DNA of 64,000 nt. Source: Doris montereyensis (Eukaryota; Mollusca; Gastropoda; Nudibranchia; Dorididae). The stretch is from positions 10,001-74,000 of the forward strand of contig JAXRKP010000181.1 of NCBI GenBank assembly GCA_037039925.1, given 5' to 3'. This document shows positions 22,766 through 46,043 of the stretch, piece by piece. Every line of letters begins with the position of its first letter. The stretch's first letter is position 1. The translations under genes were made by a program, and so were the position numbers. Below the pieces are notes generated by a model. That model did not search any database and had not been told where the DNA came from. It saw nothing but the letters and a program-made list of their open reading frames with translations.

Positions 22766-25057
22766 AGAAGAAGAGCAAATCAATGATAACTCAAGACATT
22801 GTAATGATATTAAATGTGTGTGGGGACTGGGGTTTCATTTTGATGTTGCTTTGAGATATGTCTTTTGCAGGGAGGAGGTATGTGTTGTTCTGAGTTTTTT
22901 CCCTTTAAAATATCAATTTTGAACTCCATAGAAATAACTCTAAAGCAAACATCACAAATTGTAAACAGTGTAAAATAGTGAATATGTAGGCCTACAATCA
23001 CTATCATAATATATACAAAATAATGTTAACACAATTTAAGCAAAGAACTTTTCAAAATAGCTTAAGTAGCTCAAAGTCACACATTCTTTCAAAGAGGAAA
23101 CAAAAATTAAACTTTCATTCAAAACAAATGTAAATATATTAATGGTTTTGGGAGCCATAAATATGGTGCGTATTTTTAGGTTTAAACAAAATTTCAAAAT
23201 CTTTAGGCATGTTTCTCCCCATTTAACATGAATAACCCAAAGATTCACCAACAAGGGTCAGCAAGTATGCAAAGTAATTCAGTGTGTAATCATTTTCTGT
23301 GCATTCTTCAGACAATGGCAGTTTTTACAAGCAAAAGAATGAAAAATTTACAAAAACCAAATTCCTTATGACAAAAAAAGATAACAACCAACCAACCATA
23401 TACTGGTAAAAATAATTCTAGTTCTGGATTTAGCATCTACATAAGTTCTAGGATTTAAAATCTGGATCCAGCCTAGACATCTATGCAATGTATCTAAATC
23501 TAGAGATCTATTCTTAAGATCTTCCATCAATATAAACCATAATAAGCCATAATTAATAAAACACTGGTCCATATTTTGTTTTGGCAATTGATAACATAAT
23601 CTTAGTATTACTTGAGGTGTGCTTTGTACGCAAAAGTGCTTGGTTGCACTTTACAAGCATCCTGTTTTGAAGGGAACATTTCTTGCCAAGCAATCAAGTA
23701 GAATATTTAAATTAAAAACAAGCGTTGATGGGGCAAACATAATAATATATCATTGCAAAGAAAGAAGGCTCAAATTACATTGCAAGGCTTCCTGATTTTC
23801 CTTTCATTTATAAATCAGTGAACAATTGTCTGCCACTGTCTCATTCCAGATTTTCATTTTTAGATCTTTTTAGTTCTTTTCCGGCAAGATATCGGCAACC
23901 AATGAGAAAGAAAGAGTACAGGACCAGATGAACACATGCCAAGCACAAAGGTCAATTTGCTTTGCTACAGAATACACTTTAGGTGTAACTAGTGTAAGGT
24001 AAGGACATCCTTATAACGGTGCCACAGTTTCGGCTTGCTATGATTATGAAACATAAATATAATGAATAGCCTGAGTTGATGAAAGCAGTCTGAAGCGTAA
24101 CTACAAAATTGAGTATTAATTTGATTCAAGTTCAAGGCACCTAATAAGACATGGTTTTATCAATTTATATACATAATATATAATATATATATATTTGTGG
24201 ACTTTCTGACATTGCGTTTTCATTGTCAAAATAGGCTCTCAAACTGCTGAACAGCACTTTTGTGTATTACCTGTGCATCTTTTAGACTTTTTAAAAATTT
24301 GAAATTCATTTGCGATTGCCGCCAAACCCCACTTTCGGCAAAAGCTTGGCCGCTGTTGACCCATCCATGCCCACTGTCCCCAGACCACCATTGAACAGAT
24401 AATGCTTTAACCTAGATCTAGCTTAGCTCTTTTCTCTTTTTTTTTCCAGCAGGTCAATCTCTAGGTCTTAGTTAACGCACATTAATGGGTGCGTCCACTC
24501 TGAAATCGAGCTCTACATCAAGATGTAAAATCTTGATCTAGAGCTACTCTAGATCTACTAAATCTTTTTTGACCGAGGTTGGGTTTGGATAAGAATAATA
24601 ACTTTGCTCATTGAATGAGATGTCCACTTTTTCATGCTCACATCGTCATATTTTAATAACCTGCTCATTGAGTGGGATTTCAGCTTGTACATGTAAAAAT
24701 GATAAGAGCGATATGAAAAAAAATACAAACTACAAAAAAAAATCTGAAAATTTTTTCTACTGTGTTAATAACTTGAACAAGGGCAGCATTGTGACCATCT
24801 AAAGTGATTTGCCAGTCATCCAGAACAGACAGTAAGTCAATTTACTTCAAGGCCATTACTCAGCCATTTTCCTAGCGTTAAGTTGAACATCACCTCCTTG
24901 AGGTTTGTCACAGATGTTTCTTCCAAGCTGATACTGGTACACATGTACCAATTTGTACCTGATCTCTTTTCAAAAGCATTACCAGACTTCATACCCAGGT
25001 CCTCATGATACCAAATCCAACAGCCTATTACTTTTGTTCCTTTGCTTCATAGAAATT
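22766..25057. other. Intergenic, nothing recognised
   Basis: AT-rich, with only short ORFs and a small TAGATC patch at 23470-23520. Confidence 0.5.
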
Positions 25058-25177
25058 TCCCGTCTACCACTTGTGGTGATCTCAGAGTAAATTAAGAGGA
25101 AACAGCAAAGTGAAAGATAAGTGAAAAAAGTAAGAGGAAAGAAGTAGGACCTACCAGTAGTTTCCATCAACCACCAA
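25058..25177 (+). repeat. 115-bp dispersed repeat, copy 1
   Basis: Core: GTGGTGATCTCAG, AATTAAGAGGAAACAGCAA and GGAAAGAAGTAGGACCTACC, in order. The family has at least eight copies in this window, seven in plus orientation. It lacks a recognisable ORF and looks like a SINE-type or other short non-autonomous repeat. Confidence 0.85.
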
Positions 25178-27197
25178 ACAGCATGCTATCAGGTGGAAAG
25201 ATACAAATTTAGAGTTAACATGATCATCACCAAATGCATTGTCCAATCAAACATAAACGTTTCCTGAATTTTATTAACAATTTCTGCATTTAATGGAGCA
25301 CACAGACAAATTAACCAGGACAGGTAAACAAAGCAAATTCATCCATAAAACAAAAACAACCCCGGTATATGAAAGAAGTACCGTCTTGGTCAAAATGATC
25401 AACAGGAAGCATCACCCTCCCTTTAAGGTGACCTAAAATGTGAACCAAATCTGTTTTCAACCTCTAACACCACTTATTGACGTTCTAACTATGAAAAACT
25501 CACAAAATTGCACTTCACCCTATTGTATTTCACTTTCAAGAAATTTTACAGAGTGAAATATCTATTCAATTATTCATACATTCGACACCAGCTTATGAAC
25601 TTATGATCTCCAGGTTAAATTATTTTTAAAATGTTTTACCTCGTGTAAGGAATTTCAAAGACATCTCAATTATGCCCTTTGATTTGCGGTATTGGAAATG
25701 TATTAAGTTCATGTCTAATGAAATCATGCCATCTATTTAAAAGCAGGACTCTGAAAGTATTGAAAGACAGAATACATGCAATTCCAATTCCCAACTCAAA
25801 GTGCATTTTGTCTTGTCCAGTTACATTTCATGATTTATGTCTGCTGATGAGATTATGATTTTTAGACAAAGACAAAAACTTTGATATGATGTGAAGATAA
25901 GGAGTGAAGAAAATTGTCAACACCATGGATATCTATATCAATATTCATAAATTAAGGAATGGTACAGTTTCTTATTTTTGATTTCAGTCCAAACTTTGAT
26001 TATGTCACTATAAAGCAGTTGACAATATTCGGACGAAATTTTTAAAGAAATTATGCTGAACAGAGAAACAAATACAAAACAAGAATTGCAGGAAAATAAA
26101 CCCGTAAAGCTTTTGTACCACTGCAATCTTCACTGATGTTTCATTTTGCACTTTGAAGACGAAAAGAGCACCCATTTGAAAAGTATCTGAATGCACTGGA
26201 AAAAGATGACTTTCCTATTATAGCCAGAGATAAGAGAATAATGTTATCACTGTGAACTTATAAAACATCATTATTAATCATTTACCCAAAAGTAAGGTAA
26301 CATGGCTTTCCAAAGAGATCAAAACAGTTACAAGATTTAAGTTTATTAATAGAGTTTCAACAACTAATATCCAAATCTCATAGCCAAAAGGAGAAATCTT
26401 ACTATGAAATCATCCATGTAGCATTATGTATAGGGTGGAGGCCAAATTTCAAAGCAGAAAACTGAAAATCTTATGAACAAAGACATGTATGGAGACAGAG
26501 AGGATTAAAGAGCAGGGTCAGAAAAAAGAGATCATTGGGAATGAGAAGGAGATTGTGAAACTGTCTAAACACGAAGTCAACGATATATGGGATATGAAAT
26601 TTGTCCTTAAAATAATGAAACGCATGCTTCTTTCATGTCTTTATAAATATTAAAGGCCTTGAACCAATAGAAGGGCTCCTATCAGGCACACGATCTCAAC
26701 AAAGATTTCCGTTTTCTTCCCACCTTGAAAGTTAGGGGAGTGGAGTTACTTGTTCAGATCTTTGAAAACAGTAAGTCATTTTGTGCACATCTGATTATTT
26801 TTCTTTGTTTACTTCATTCTATTCTAAAAGACTAAACTTATCAAATTGTAATTCAAAAAAGCATAACAGTGTTTGCAGTCCTGTTCTAAGAATTATTATG
26901 TTTTTTGCTTCTCATGAAAAATTATTTTACGCAAACTAACATGTTTAGACAGTTTCACCGACAATATATATCATACATTCTATCACAAACAATGTTTACA
27001 ATTAAATAAGACACATCATTATGCACTGAGAAAGTTGATTGATGAAGTCGCTTCATGATTTTATAAGAATAATAGCTCATCTCATATTAGTCACCATTCA
27101 CTTTAAGGCAAATGTATAACAGTAACAGATTCATAGGGATAAATCTACCATTGAACCATCTGATTACAGCTTGGTAGTAAAAATCTGCATAAGACTA
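25178..27197. other. Intergenic, nothing recognised
   Basis: No protein similarity or ordered repeat seen on either strand. Confidence 0.5.
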
Positions 27198-27383
27198 GCA
27201 TCCTGGCCAGGAGGTGATTATTGTCACCTGTTCTTTACTATAGAAACCAGGATAAGCTCCGGCTCTACAAGGACCTTGAAGGAACTTTACTTTGTTTACC
27301 ATACAGTGATCTCAGGGTGACTTATAGAGGAAAAGGTAAGATGAAAAGTAGTAACATCTACCAGTAGCTCCTGCTAACCGCTC
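27198..27383 (+). repeat. SINE core joined to the 115-bp repeat (copy 2)
   Basis: The first 90 bp match the core of the SINE at 5838-6150 (GTCACCTGTTCT, CTATAGAAACCAGGATAAGC, CCTTGAAGGAACTTTA). The next 90 bp match the 115-bp repeat. The join suggests that the two belong to one composite SINE. Confidence 0.7.
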
Positions 27384-28920
27384 ATGCATGTCTGGGAGGA
27401 ATTACCGTGGTTTAAAAAAATAGAAATCATAGGATAATCAAAGAAGGAATAATCATTGATAGCACTAAAAAAAACAACAAAGGAAATTGATGTTTCTTTT
27501 GGGTGGGCTGACATTTTTCATTTTTTGCACACACGACTGTGATATAACTGATTTAAAATCGGCATGCTTGCACCGTGAATGTACTGTACTGAGATATTAT
27601 GAAGAATTTCTTTCAATACAGTGGCAAGGTCCTTTTTCATACCCTGACATTTATTTGTGTATTGTCTCTATTTGTTATAATTATGTGCTATCAATAAGTT
27701 TAATATACAAACGTTTAGTTTACCATAAAGTTAAAGCATTTCTTCCTATGAGAAATGCCTCATATATCTGTCATAGGCCATCTGTTATCTGTTCTAATTT
27801 CAAACTTATTGCATCAGTATAACTTGTATAACATTTGAAAAGAAAGGAAAATTCCACTTTCGACGTTAAGAATGCCACAGTGATGACCAGTTAAGCTTTA
27901 TTTTCACATAAAAAATAATTGATATAGAACTGGATCACGTAACACTGAATTAGATTTTCATGCGGCAATCAAAAATCTTGAAACTTTGCATACTCACTCA
28001 AAACTATGTGTAAAGTTGCATTGGCCTATTCATTTTCATTTATTCGAAAGGCTAAAAATGCATTAGTTTCATTTATAAGCCATACCTATGAACAAAAGAG
28101 CAAAGAAAAATGTCATGATTTTTATGCTTTTACAAACCGGAAACCCGTGATAAAGATGCACTCGAATAAAAAACTAAGTGCAGAACGGAAGCCCATATAA
28201 TCTATTACATCTAATTGTAGAGCTTCATCATGCCCAAAAGGAATGGAAGAAGTCCCTGACTAACAAAGACAAGAGGACAATTAAACAAAATGAACGTACA
28301 GGTGGGCGAATTCAAGACTTTCATGAGCATCAACAGAATCATGATGTAGACTTACATCTAGGTCCAAAACCTACGACATTTAAAAATGTTTGTCTTTCTA
28401 AATTTTTCTGAGTTAGCCAAAAGAACACTTGTTTTAGTTTTAGATGGGACAAAGATCCAAAAACCACATGATAGTCACAAGTGACAAATTTTGAAAAGTT
28501 ATTATTTAATCAAACAATCTTAAAAACATAAAAACCAGAGATCACCTTAGTTATGGATGTGGGTAAACCAAGTCAAACCCCATGCACACCAAAATGTACT
28601 CCATTCTCACATTTTCATTTTTCTTCCTTCTGAGTTAATCCTTCTCAGATCAAATTGTTTTAATTTTTTTGTCAGAACATGTGTCCTAAAACAATCTTAA
28701 TTGTTGTTGGTTTATGAAACTTATCTCAGGTGCCAAGCCCATGCTGGATTTTCATAATTATGATAATACTGAATGATTCAAAATTCAAGCACCTCTTACA
28801 GTTACTATAAAAGTCCCCTTTAACACTGAGGGGCTCAATAGCAAAAACAAAATTTCTTTTGTTTACATTTCTATAAACCTACAATACCTATTATGCAAGC
28901 AAATAGGAAGAGAACTTTTC
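27384..28920. other. Region downstream of ALKBH5, no other gene recognised
   Basis: Probably includes the ALKBH5 3' UTR. The 111-aa plus-strand ORF at 27487-27822 is the longest unassigned one here. It begins at TTG/ATG, has no known motif and no splice signals in frame, and is most likely chance. Confidence 0.45.
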
Positions 28921-38805
<9,885 letters not shown>

Positions 38806-39055
38806 GATTGTTTGACTTTGCAGCACCAAATGTTATTTTTACGTCGGGGTGATTTCTTGTCAAGGGAAGGAACTTGTGGGGGCTTTAAAAGGTTCTATTT
38901 CGCCCATATGAGCATTACTCTGTTATGCAACAGGTTCTTATTCATTATTCATAGCCATGGAGAGTGTAAAAACTCGTCAGTAGGTTAAAAGGAGTTGATG
39001 AAAAGAAAACAGACAGACTACAATAAGCACCTACGCACAAACTCATATGAATGAT

Positions 39056-39410
39056 TTCAATACAGTAAAATGGTGATTTCGGAGTGTAATCTATGCTTGA
39101 CTGGGGGGAGGGTGAAGTATTGCGGTATGTTTATTATTGAAGCGTATCCCTTGATAGTTTTGTACATTTGGGTGAGGCGTGCCTGTTTCTTTTGTGTCTC
39201 GAGAGGTTTCCATTTTTGATGGTACATGGCTGGAGTCACGTAGCCTGGTTCAGTGGTTCTCTTGCTCGGCAGTTGGTATATATGGTAGCAAAATCGGGCT
39301 ACTCTTTTTATAATTTTTCTATCATGAAAGTATTGATATTATTAATATGACTTGTAAGTGAGGGTTCCATGCGTTGCTTGCATACTCCAGTAAAGGGAAT
39401 ATAAATATAT
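39056..39410 (-). mobile_element. LINE C-terminal fragment (CR1/Jockey-like tail)
   Basis: Minus-strand reading gives LLEYASNAWNPHLQVI, then VTPAMYHQKWKPLETQKKQA and RLTQMYKTIKGY. This resembles the post-RT segment (LEYASTAWDPH...W.PLE.RR..ARL.MMYKI) of CR1/Jockey-group LINEs, a different lineage from the RTE-like copies next to it. Stops and frameshifts break it. Confidence 0.65.
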
Positions 39411-39597
39411 ATGAAATGCCTAATAGAAATAAAACAGGATAAAAAAGAGAAATTTTCGGGTGGCTCATCGTTCTTCAGCAACACAGAAAAACATCAAAAC
39501 AATTGCTAGGAGACAATGTTAAACGGATCTAATGATGCCAAAGGGTGGCGAATGATGCAATGACCCATCGCGCAATTTCCGTTAAAAGAGCATGCCT

Positions 39598-42500
39598 CGT
39601 ATCAAATACTTCTTTCTTTCTTTCTTTCTTTATCAATCCCCATTCTACCTTTCGGTGTATGGGTTCAAATACCCGAGATGATCATTCTTCAGGATGCTCT
39701 GTCCTGACATTTTCTGTTTCCTTCCAAAAATGTTAAATTTATATGCTTCAATGCCCATTTTATATGTTCTTCCCTCTTTCTCCGAGGTCTGCCTTTTGGT
39801 CTTTTATCTTGAGTTTAACACTGTATACTGATTTAGCTATTATATTGTCATCCATTCTGTTTACATGCCCAAACCATCTCAATTGATTCATTTCTATCTT
39901 AGTTTTTATGCCATCTACTTTGGTTTGATCTCTTATTGTTGTGTTTCTGATTTTGTTTCTTTTAGTTTCCCTACTACTCTTCTTAGATATTTCATTTCAG
40001 TTGCCTGTACTCTACTGTATTCTCTACTGTCTAAAGTCCAGGTTTCACTGCCATAGAGGAAAGTAGGACAATAAACTGTGTTGTATACTGCCATTTTGGT
40101 TTTTGTTGACATTTCTTGTTTACCTACAAATGCCTTTCCTAGATGGTTATATATTGCACTTGCCTTTTTGGATTCTCTGGCTGATTTCTTCTCTTAGTTT
40201 TCCCTCTGAGTTAATCATTAGTCCAAGGTAATTGTAGCTGTGAACTTGTTCTAAATTCTCCCTGCCCAATTTAAGATTTTGTGTTTTAGCTTCCCTAGTT
40301 ACTAGCATTGTTTTGGTTTTCTTTGCATTTACTCTCATTCCTCTTTTATTTAGTTCATTGTTCATAATGTTCATATTCGACTGAAGGTCATTTTCTGATT
40401 TTCCAAACAGAACTAAATCATCGGCAAATGAAAGCATTGATACATTTACTGGTTTGAGCTTCCACATACCTACATTCATTTTCTTCATTTTTGAGGATGC
40501 TTTTACGACTGAATCCATAAATGTGATAAACAAAAGAGGACTTAGGCTACAACCCTGTCTTACCCCTATATCCCCATCAAATTCTGCAGATATGTTTCCA
40601 GCTACTCTCATTGCACATGTTGGTAAAAACATTTATTGTAAAAACGAAAATTAATGACAACTCCACTAATTCTATTAAATTTTGATCTTTCTACATATTG
40701 TGTTCTTTTAATTTTGAATGCCAATTTTAGTTCGTCCCTCCTCAAAGTGTCAAATGCCTTTTCTAAGTCTATAAAACACAGGTGCAAGTCAATGTTTCTC
40801 TCAAAGAATTTTTCTATTATTTGTCTAATTGTAAATATGTGGTCTTGTACACTTCTTCCTGGTCTAAATCCACTCTGATGTTCTTCAATCTGATCCTCTA
40901 CTCTTTTCCTTAGTCTCATTTCCAGTATCCTGGCATACACTTTTCCTGGTACGCTAAGCTAGTGATATCCCTCTATAGTTTGAGCATTCCATAGTTGATC
41001 CTTTCTTATGTATTGGTACTACCGTTCCCTTTTTCCAGTCGTCTGGCACCTGTTTGGACTTCCATGCTTGTTGGCATATTGCATGTAGTAGTTTGTCTGC
41101 CTCTCTCCTTGGTTTTTAATCATTTCTGGATAAACTCAATCTGCTCCTGGGCTTTTCCTAATTTCACTTTTCTTATAGCTGTTTGGATTTCTTCCATTGA
41201 TATATCTACATCTTCAGCTTTCTGCTCTGGATTATTGTTACTCTTACTAATTGATCTTTACTCCTTGTTTCATATGTTCTGGAGGGATTATGTGATTGTT
41301 GAAAACACTTTCTCCATGTTTCCATGATTTGGCTGTCTTCTTTCATTATTTCTCCTTTGGCATTCTTAATTTGTCGTATTGGGCATGCTTTGGTCTTTCT
41401 CATGCTCTTCATTGCCCCCCCCCCCAGAACAGCTTTTGATTTCCTTGATAGCTTTCTTGAAGTTTTGTCCAAAATTGTTCTGTTTCACTTTCCTAACTTC
41501 CTCTTTGGCGATAGTTCTTTTATTCACGTAATCTATCCTATCCTCTGGTCTCTTTGTTTGCAAGTATTTCTTCCAGGCATCCTTCTTTTCTTTGATCTTA
41601 GTCTTGACATTCTCATTCCACCATGCTGTTCTTTTCCTATCTCCTTTAATTTGTTTCCTACCACATATCTCTTCAGTACAACTGAGGAGTGTTTCTTTAT
41701 ACATTTGCCACTTTTCTTCTATTGTGCTATCATTCAGATCCATCTGCCTTTCACTGATAAATCTTTTTATCCTAGATTGGTATACCTGTTTTACTATTGG
41801 TTTATTTAGTTCCTCTATTTTGAGTTTAGTACTAGCTTTCTTCTCTTTCCTTTTCTGTTTGTTTTCTTCAGTCAGTAATCTCATTTTGGCAATCACTAAG
41901 TGATGATCACTAAATATTTCTGCTCCTCTGTTTACTCTTGCATCCAATGTACTGTAAAAAAGGGAGCTGCTAACTATTATAATGTAGTCTATCATTGACT
42001 TTTCACACCTGTCTTCATTTACTCTTGTATATTTGTGGATATCTTTATGAGGAAAAAAGGTGTTGGCTATTTTCATGTTATTCTTTAGGCAAAAATCTAT
42101 TAGTCTCTCTCCATTTGGAGAAGTTGTTGTCTCTCATTCTTTACCTATTAGTATTACTCCTTCTGGTGTTTCTATATTGTTGCCTACTCTAGCGGTTTAA
42201 ATCTCCTAAAACCATTAGTTCCTGTTTGGGTTTAAGATTCTCTGCAGCTATTTGTAAATCGTTTTCGAAAATATCTTTTTCTTCTTTAGTTGCGTCTTCA
42301 TTTGGTCCATAAGCTATTAATAATTTAATTTCTCTTGTTTTTGGTTTAATATTTTCCTCTGTGGGCTTATAAATTTCCAGCTTTCTAGTAGCTTTCCATG
42401 CCTTTTATAGGAGCACTAGGAGGCCTACTCCTGCTCTAGCTCTATCTTTGACATCTACTCCTGAGAAGATTGAAATATTATTTGGTCCTACATTTTCTAT

Positions 42501-42640
42501 TCCTTGTCCTTTTTTCTTTGTTTCTGTAATGCCAAAATGTCTACTTTGAATTTTTCCATTTCTTGAACTAATTCTAATTCTTTTCCATTTATTGCCCTAA
42601 CATTCCATTCCAAAAATCACAGTCCGTGTTCGTTTCCATT
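39598..42640 (-). mobile_element. RTE-like LINE, copy 1, nearly full length, inactive
   Basis: Read on the minus strand. APE endonuclease: from about 42600 (KVDILAL, GPNEDA, LMVLGDLN) to IANTFFPHKDIHKYTR, SMIDYI and SDHHLVIAKMRL in the frame at 42076-41366, which carries the catalytic SDH. Reverse transcriptase: HQSGFRPGRSVQDHIF and CFIDLEKAFDTL (frame 40940-40608), then GVRQGCSLSPLLF and SFADDLVLFG with the catalytic FADD (frame 40632-40147). C-terminal block YNTVYCPTFLYGSETW around 40000-40100. It ends in a (GAAA)n tail (plus-strand TTTC repeats at about 39611-39632). At least five frame breaks make it non-coding. It is aligned end to end with copy 2 at 53340-56400. Confidence 0.88.
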
Positions 42641-42730
42641 TTCGTCGTTGAAAGATCAAGTTGGGTATATGACATTTATTTCTCTGAATCAGTTTGGGTT
42701 TCAATAAGCAGGGGATTAGCTCACTGAACC

Positions 42731-43123
42731 CTAGGTAGATGGTGGGGCTGCCACCTTGAGGCCCCCTACCAGGCCTTGTTATTTTCTGTCAGTGTTAGGG
42801 TCAACTCCCTTAGCCTTTGGTCATTCAAGACCAGCGTGCAAGGCAACAGGTTGTTATTTTCTGTCAGGGTGAACTCCTTTAGCCTTTGGTCAGTCAAGAC
42901 TGACATGCAAGGCAGCAGGTTGTTTTCTGTCAGGGTTAACTCCCTTAGCCTTTGGTCAGCAAAGACAGACCTGCCAGGCAACAGGAGACTCGTGGAGGAC
43001 GGGATCATCTACTCCTCGTACAGGCTGGTCTTGAATGACCAAAGGCTAAGGAAGTTAACCCTGACAGGAAATAACAAGGCCTGGTAGGGGGCCTCAAGGT
43101 GGTAGTCCCACATCTACCTAGGG
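42731..43123. repeat. Inverted-repeat block with three 66-75 bp tandem units at the 5' side of RTE-like copy 1
   Basis: CTTAGCCTTTGGTCA and CTGTCAG recur at about 42786, 42861 and 42927, giving three tandem units. The outer 100 bp (42731-42838) return as reverse complement at 43024-43123, sharing AGGCCTTGTTATTTTCTGTC, so the block can fold into a long hairpin with a loop of about 185 bases. Confidence 0.85.
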
Positions 43124-43203
43124 TACAATGAGGTAATCCCCTGAGACATACCAGTACACAGAATGAGAGAAAAGTGAACAAGGAAAACACAGACTGACGG
43201 ATA

Positions 43204-43410
<207 letters not shown>

Positions 43411-43649
43411 TGAGGTACCATACAGATAAGGAGAATGACCATACCGGTACCACAATGCCTACCATTATGACTAGTGGTATAGCAGTTTGCTGCAAGGCCA
43501 TGAGGATGGCACGTACCCCAGAAAACCTGTGTCGTGCACCATTTGGCCGACGAGGCCCTGTTGCACATGAAATCTGCCGCGCAGGTGCTATAACATGACT
43601 GACAGCAGTGACTGACAGAGATGTCTAAGACACCTCGGTGGTCACTCGA

Positions 43650-44000
43650 GTTAAAGTGGGAGGAAGAGGTGAGAACTGCCAGAGAAACAGTTTTTTATGT
43701 CATTAAGATGTTGAGTAAACCGGCCGGCTAAGCGAAGGCCCGTTTCCCCAATGTATTTCATAGGACATCGTTTCCAAGAATTGGTGTAAATAACATTCCT
43801 GCTGGTACTTGGTAAAAGTGAAGTCTGAATTGGCTTAAAGTTCACAGTTGGAAAAGGATATGGAGACCACTTCCTCAACATATGGGCAGGTATTGCAATG
43901 TGTCCTACCATACTGGCGGGTACCCGTGTGGGAAGGAGTATGTATTCTGCTCCGGACCAAGAGATCGCGAAATTCCTGTCTCACCTGTAAACAAAGAGAG
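43650..44000 (-). mobile_element. Penelope-like element fragment (linker and GIY-YIG endonuclease)
   Basis: Minus strand. First frame, from about 43985: RQEFRDLLVRSRIHTPS, then GRTHCNTCPYV (the CxxC linker typical before the nuclease) and FSNCEL before a stop. Second frame: NVIYTNSWKRCPMKYIGETG and LRLAGRFTQHLNDIK, the GIY-YIG core with its Arg. Penelope-like elements have RT followed by this nuclease; no RT is seen here. It is truncated and frameshifted. Confidence 0.8.
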
Positions 44001-44099
44001 GCGGGTCAGAGAACATCTCTCTTGTGAATGGATCATTCTGTAGGATAGAGAAATGTTTTAATATGCAGTGTTGTGATGTATACCTGGAACTTCGTCATA

Positions 44100-44265
44100 A
44101 TCGTCCGTCGTCGACGTGACTAGGTGCTGATCCACCTACCTGGACCTAGGGGTAGACTTATCTTGAAAAAAAACCCAACCCCTCCTGTTGGGGACAAATC
44201 TATGACCTCTTGATTAAAAACGAGAAGCCAACACCTTACCCCTAGACCACAGAGTCCCCTAATTG
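44100..44265 (-). repeat. tRNA-headed SINE, second family, minus copy
   Basis: Reverse complement begins GACTCTGTGGTCTAGGGGTA as A-box-like head, with a decayed B box. The tail, GGTCCAGGTAGGTGGATC and CACCTAGTCACGTC, matches 17793-17830. Confidence 0.65.
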
Positions 44266-44621
44266 ACCATGAAATTAATCTCATTTTCATCTTCTGTTTT
44301 TCATGTTTAGTCTATGACTTTTTTTTTACTAGTCTATAAAACGAAAGAGACATTGACAAAATGATATGAAAGTTGATGATGAATGATGGTTTCTAAAAGC
44401 TTCTTTCTCTTTTGAATATTTTATGTACCAGTGTGTGAATGTATGTGTAGTTAAATTCCTTTTTAATCTCATTTGTTTGTACATGATGTAAAACTAATGG
44501 AAAAATACAAAGCTGATGTAATATCGAAATTATGTACTGTAATTGAAAACTTCAAATATACATGTACATTATTCATCATAAAGTAATTTTGAAAATCTGT
44601 CCAGCCCTAGCTGTTTCATTG

Positions 44622-44757
44622 AAATTTCCACCCTCTACATGTGGTGACCTCAGGGTGAATTGAGGAAACAGCAAGATGAAGATAATCGAAAGAGTAAAAG
44701 TTAAAAGTAGTAAAGAAATAGGATCTACCACGCCATCCACCAACATCACCCGCTGGT
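44622..44757 (+). repeat. 115-bp dispersed repeat, copy 4
   Basis: ACATGTGGTGACCTCAGGGT then GAAACAGCAAGATGAAG; diverged in its second half. Confidence 0.8.
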
Positions 44758-45147
44758 TGTTTCAAAACAAAATCTCCCCAACATAGTTATTGGATGAAGA
44801 AGGCTCATCATCAACTGCATATTCCAAAGGACATTACATCCCTGACAACACCTCTGAATGTCTCTCTGTCTTGTGCAATTCTTCCTGCCTCTGTTACTAT
44901 TTTTGTTTTTCCAAAAGCATTCTCCATAATATCTTTCTCCTATCGTCTGTATGGCTTCGCTGTTTCTTTTCCCATTTATTTCGCTCTCCTGGACCTTCAT
45001 AATGGTTTTGATATAGCCAAAGTAATTTCAATTTTTAGGCTCTGACAAACTGTTCAGCCATCCTTCCTTTGCCTGCAATTCTTCTCTTATGGATGTGTTG
45101 GTTTTGTGTTCAGTCCATGGAACTGGGAAGTAGGCTGAATGATTCAA

Positions 45148-45150
<3 letters not shown>

Positions 45151-45195
<45 letters not shown>

Positions 45196-45227
45196 CAATA
45201 ATATTATTAATAATAATAATAATATTA
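45151..45227. repeat. (AAT)n microsatellite
   Basis: ATAATA triplets with GACA and TTA interruptions. Confidence 0.92.
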
Positions 45228-45685
45228 AAAACAAAGCACATCACTATTACTAATACTACTAATACGACAGCACAGTACAATTTAAAAAACCACACAACCA
45301 TATTCATTTCAACTCCAATTTCATTTATTCGGTATTCAGTCAGTGGACTATCAAACCCATAACTTCTCATAAGAAGGGAACAAAAACAATTGCCCACAGC
45401 CTTGCAATAGTGTAAATAACGGTACCTTTCATTTACATTCCACGTACTTCCAACAACAAAACTAAGACATCAAAAATCCAGAATCTTTTTAAAGAGAAAC
45501 CTTCAACAATAAAGACTGACATAAACATACTTCATTTTGATCACTCCTTGATCCATGCTTTGTGCAAAATTAGGTACATATGTTATTAAAAGATCAAATT
45601 TGTAAGATCGATGGATAAACATTCAAAGACTTGTTTAATTTGAATTAGCCCTGTCAACCATATCATAGATATATGTGCCAATGTC

Positions 45686-45785
45686 ATTGATCTCAGGATG
45701 AATTAAGAGGAATCATGATGATAAACAACTGCAAAAGGATGAAAAAGTAGACCTATTCATAGCATCACATCTATTAATCAACCGT
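45686..45785 (+). repeat. 115-bp dispersed repeat, copy 5 (diverged)
   Basis: ATTGATCTCAGGATGAATTA then GATGAAAAAGTAGACCTA. Confidence 0.65.
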
Positions 45786-45877
45786 TAGCATAAAAACGAT
45801 GAATTAACCCTCAATCTGGCCTATATAAACTTCTGTGGCGGCCATGTTCATTATGGCAATTAGGGGGTGGGAAGTAG

Positions 45878-45906
45878 TATTGGTAGTAGTAGAAGTAGTA
45901 GTAGTC

Positions 45907-45937
<31 letters not shown>

Positions 45938-45945
45938 GAGAAGTA
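45878..45945. repeat. (GTA)n microsatellite
   Basis: GTAGTA triplets with a few AGA and TCG changes. Confidence 0.9.
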
Positions 45946-46043
45946 GGAAGAGAGGAGAATGAAGGCTTGACAATACATCACGCATCCGTTCAGGTTTCAT
46001 TAACTTAGGACTACACAGAGTGAATTTGTCTTTGTTTAATTAA

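Noticed and set aside
27487..27822. 111-aa plus-strand ORF as a gene
   Set aside because: No motif, no conserved domain, and no splice or Kozak support; its length is compatible with chance in 64 kb.
40655..40670. Sixteen bases in RTE-like copy 1 identical to the 53-bp inverted arms
   Set aside because: They lie within sequence that aligns as coding with copy 2, and one chance 16-mer match is expected among all pairs in a window of this size.
44746..45000. Minus-strand 84-aa ORF as a LINE tail
   Set aside because: A neighbouring frame gives AGRIAQDRETFRGVVRDV, which faintly recalls LINE C-termini, but the match is too short to list.
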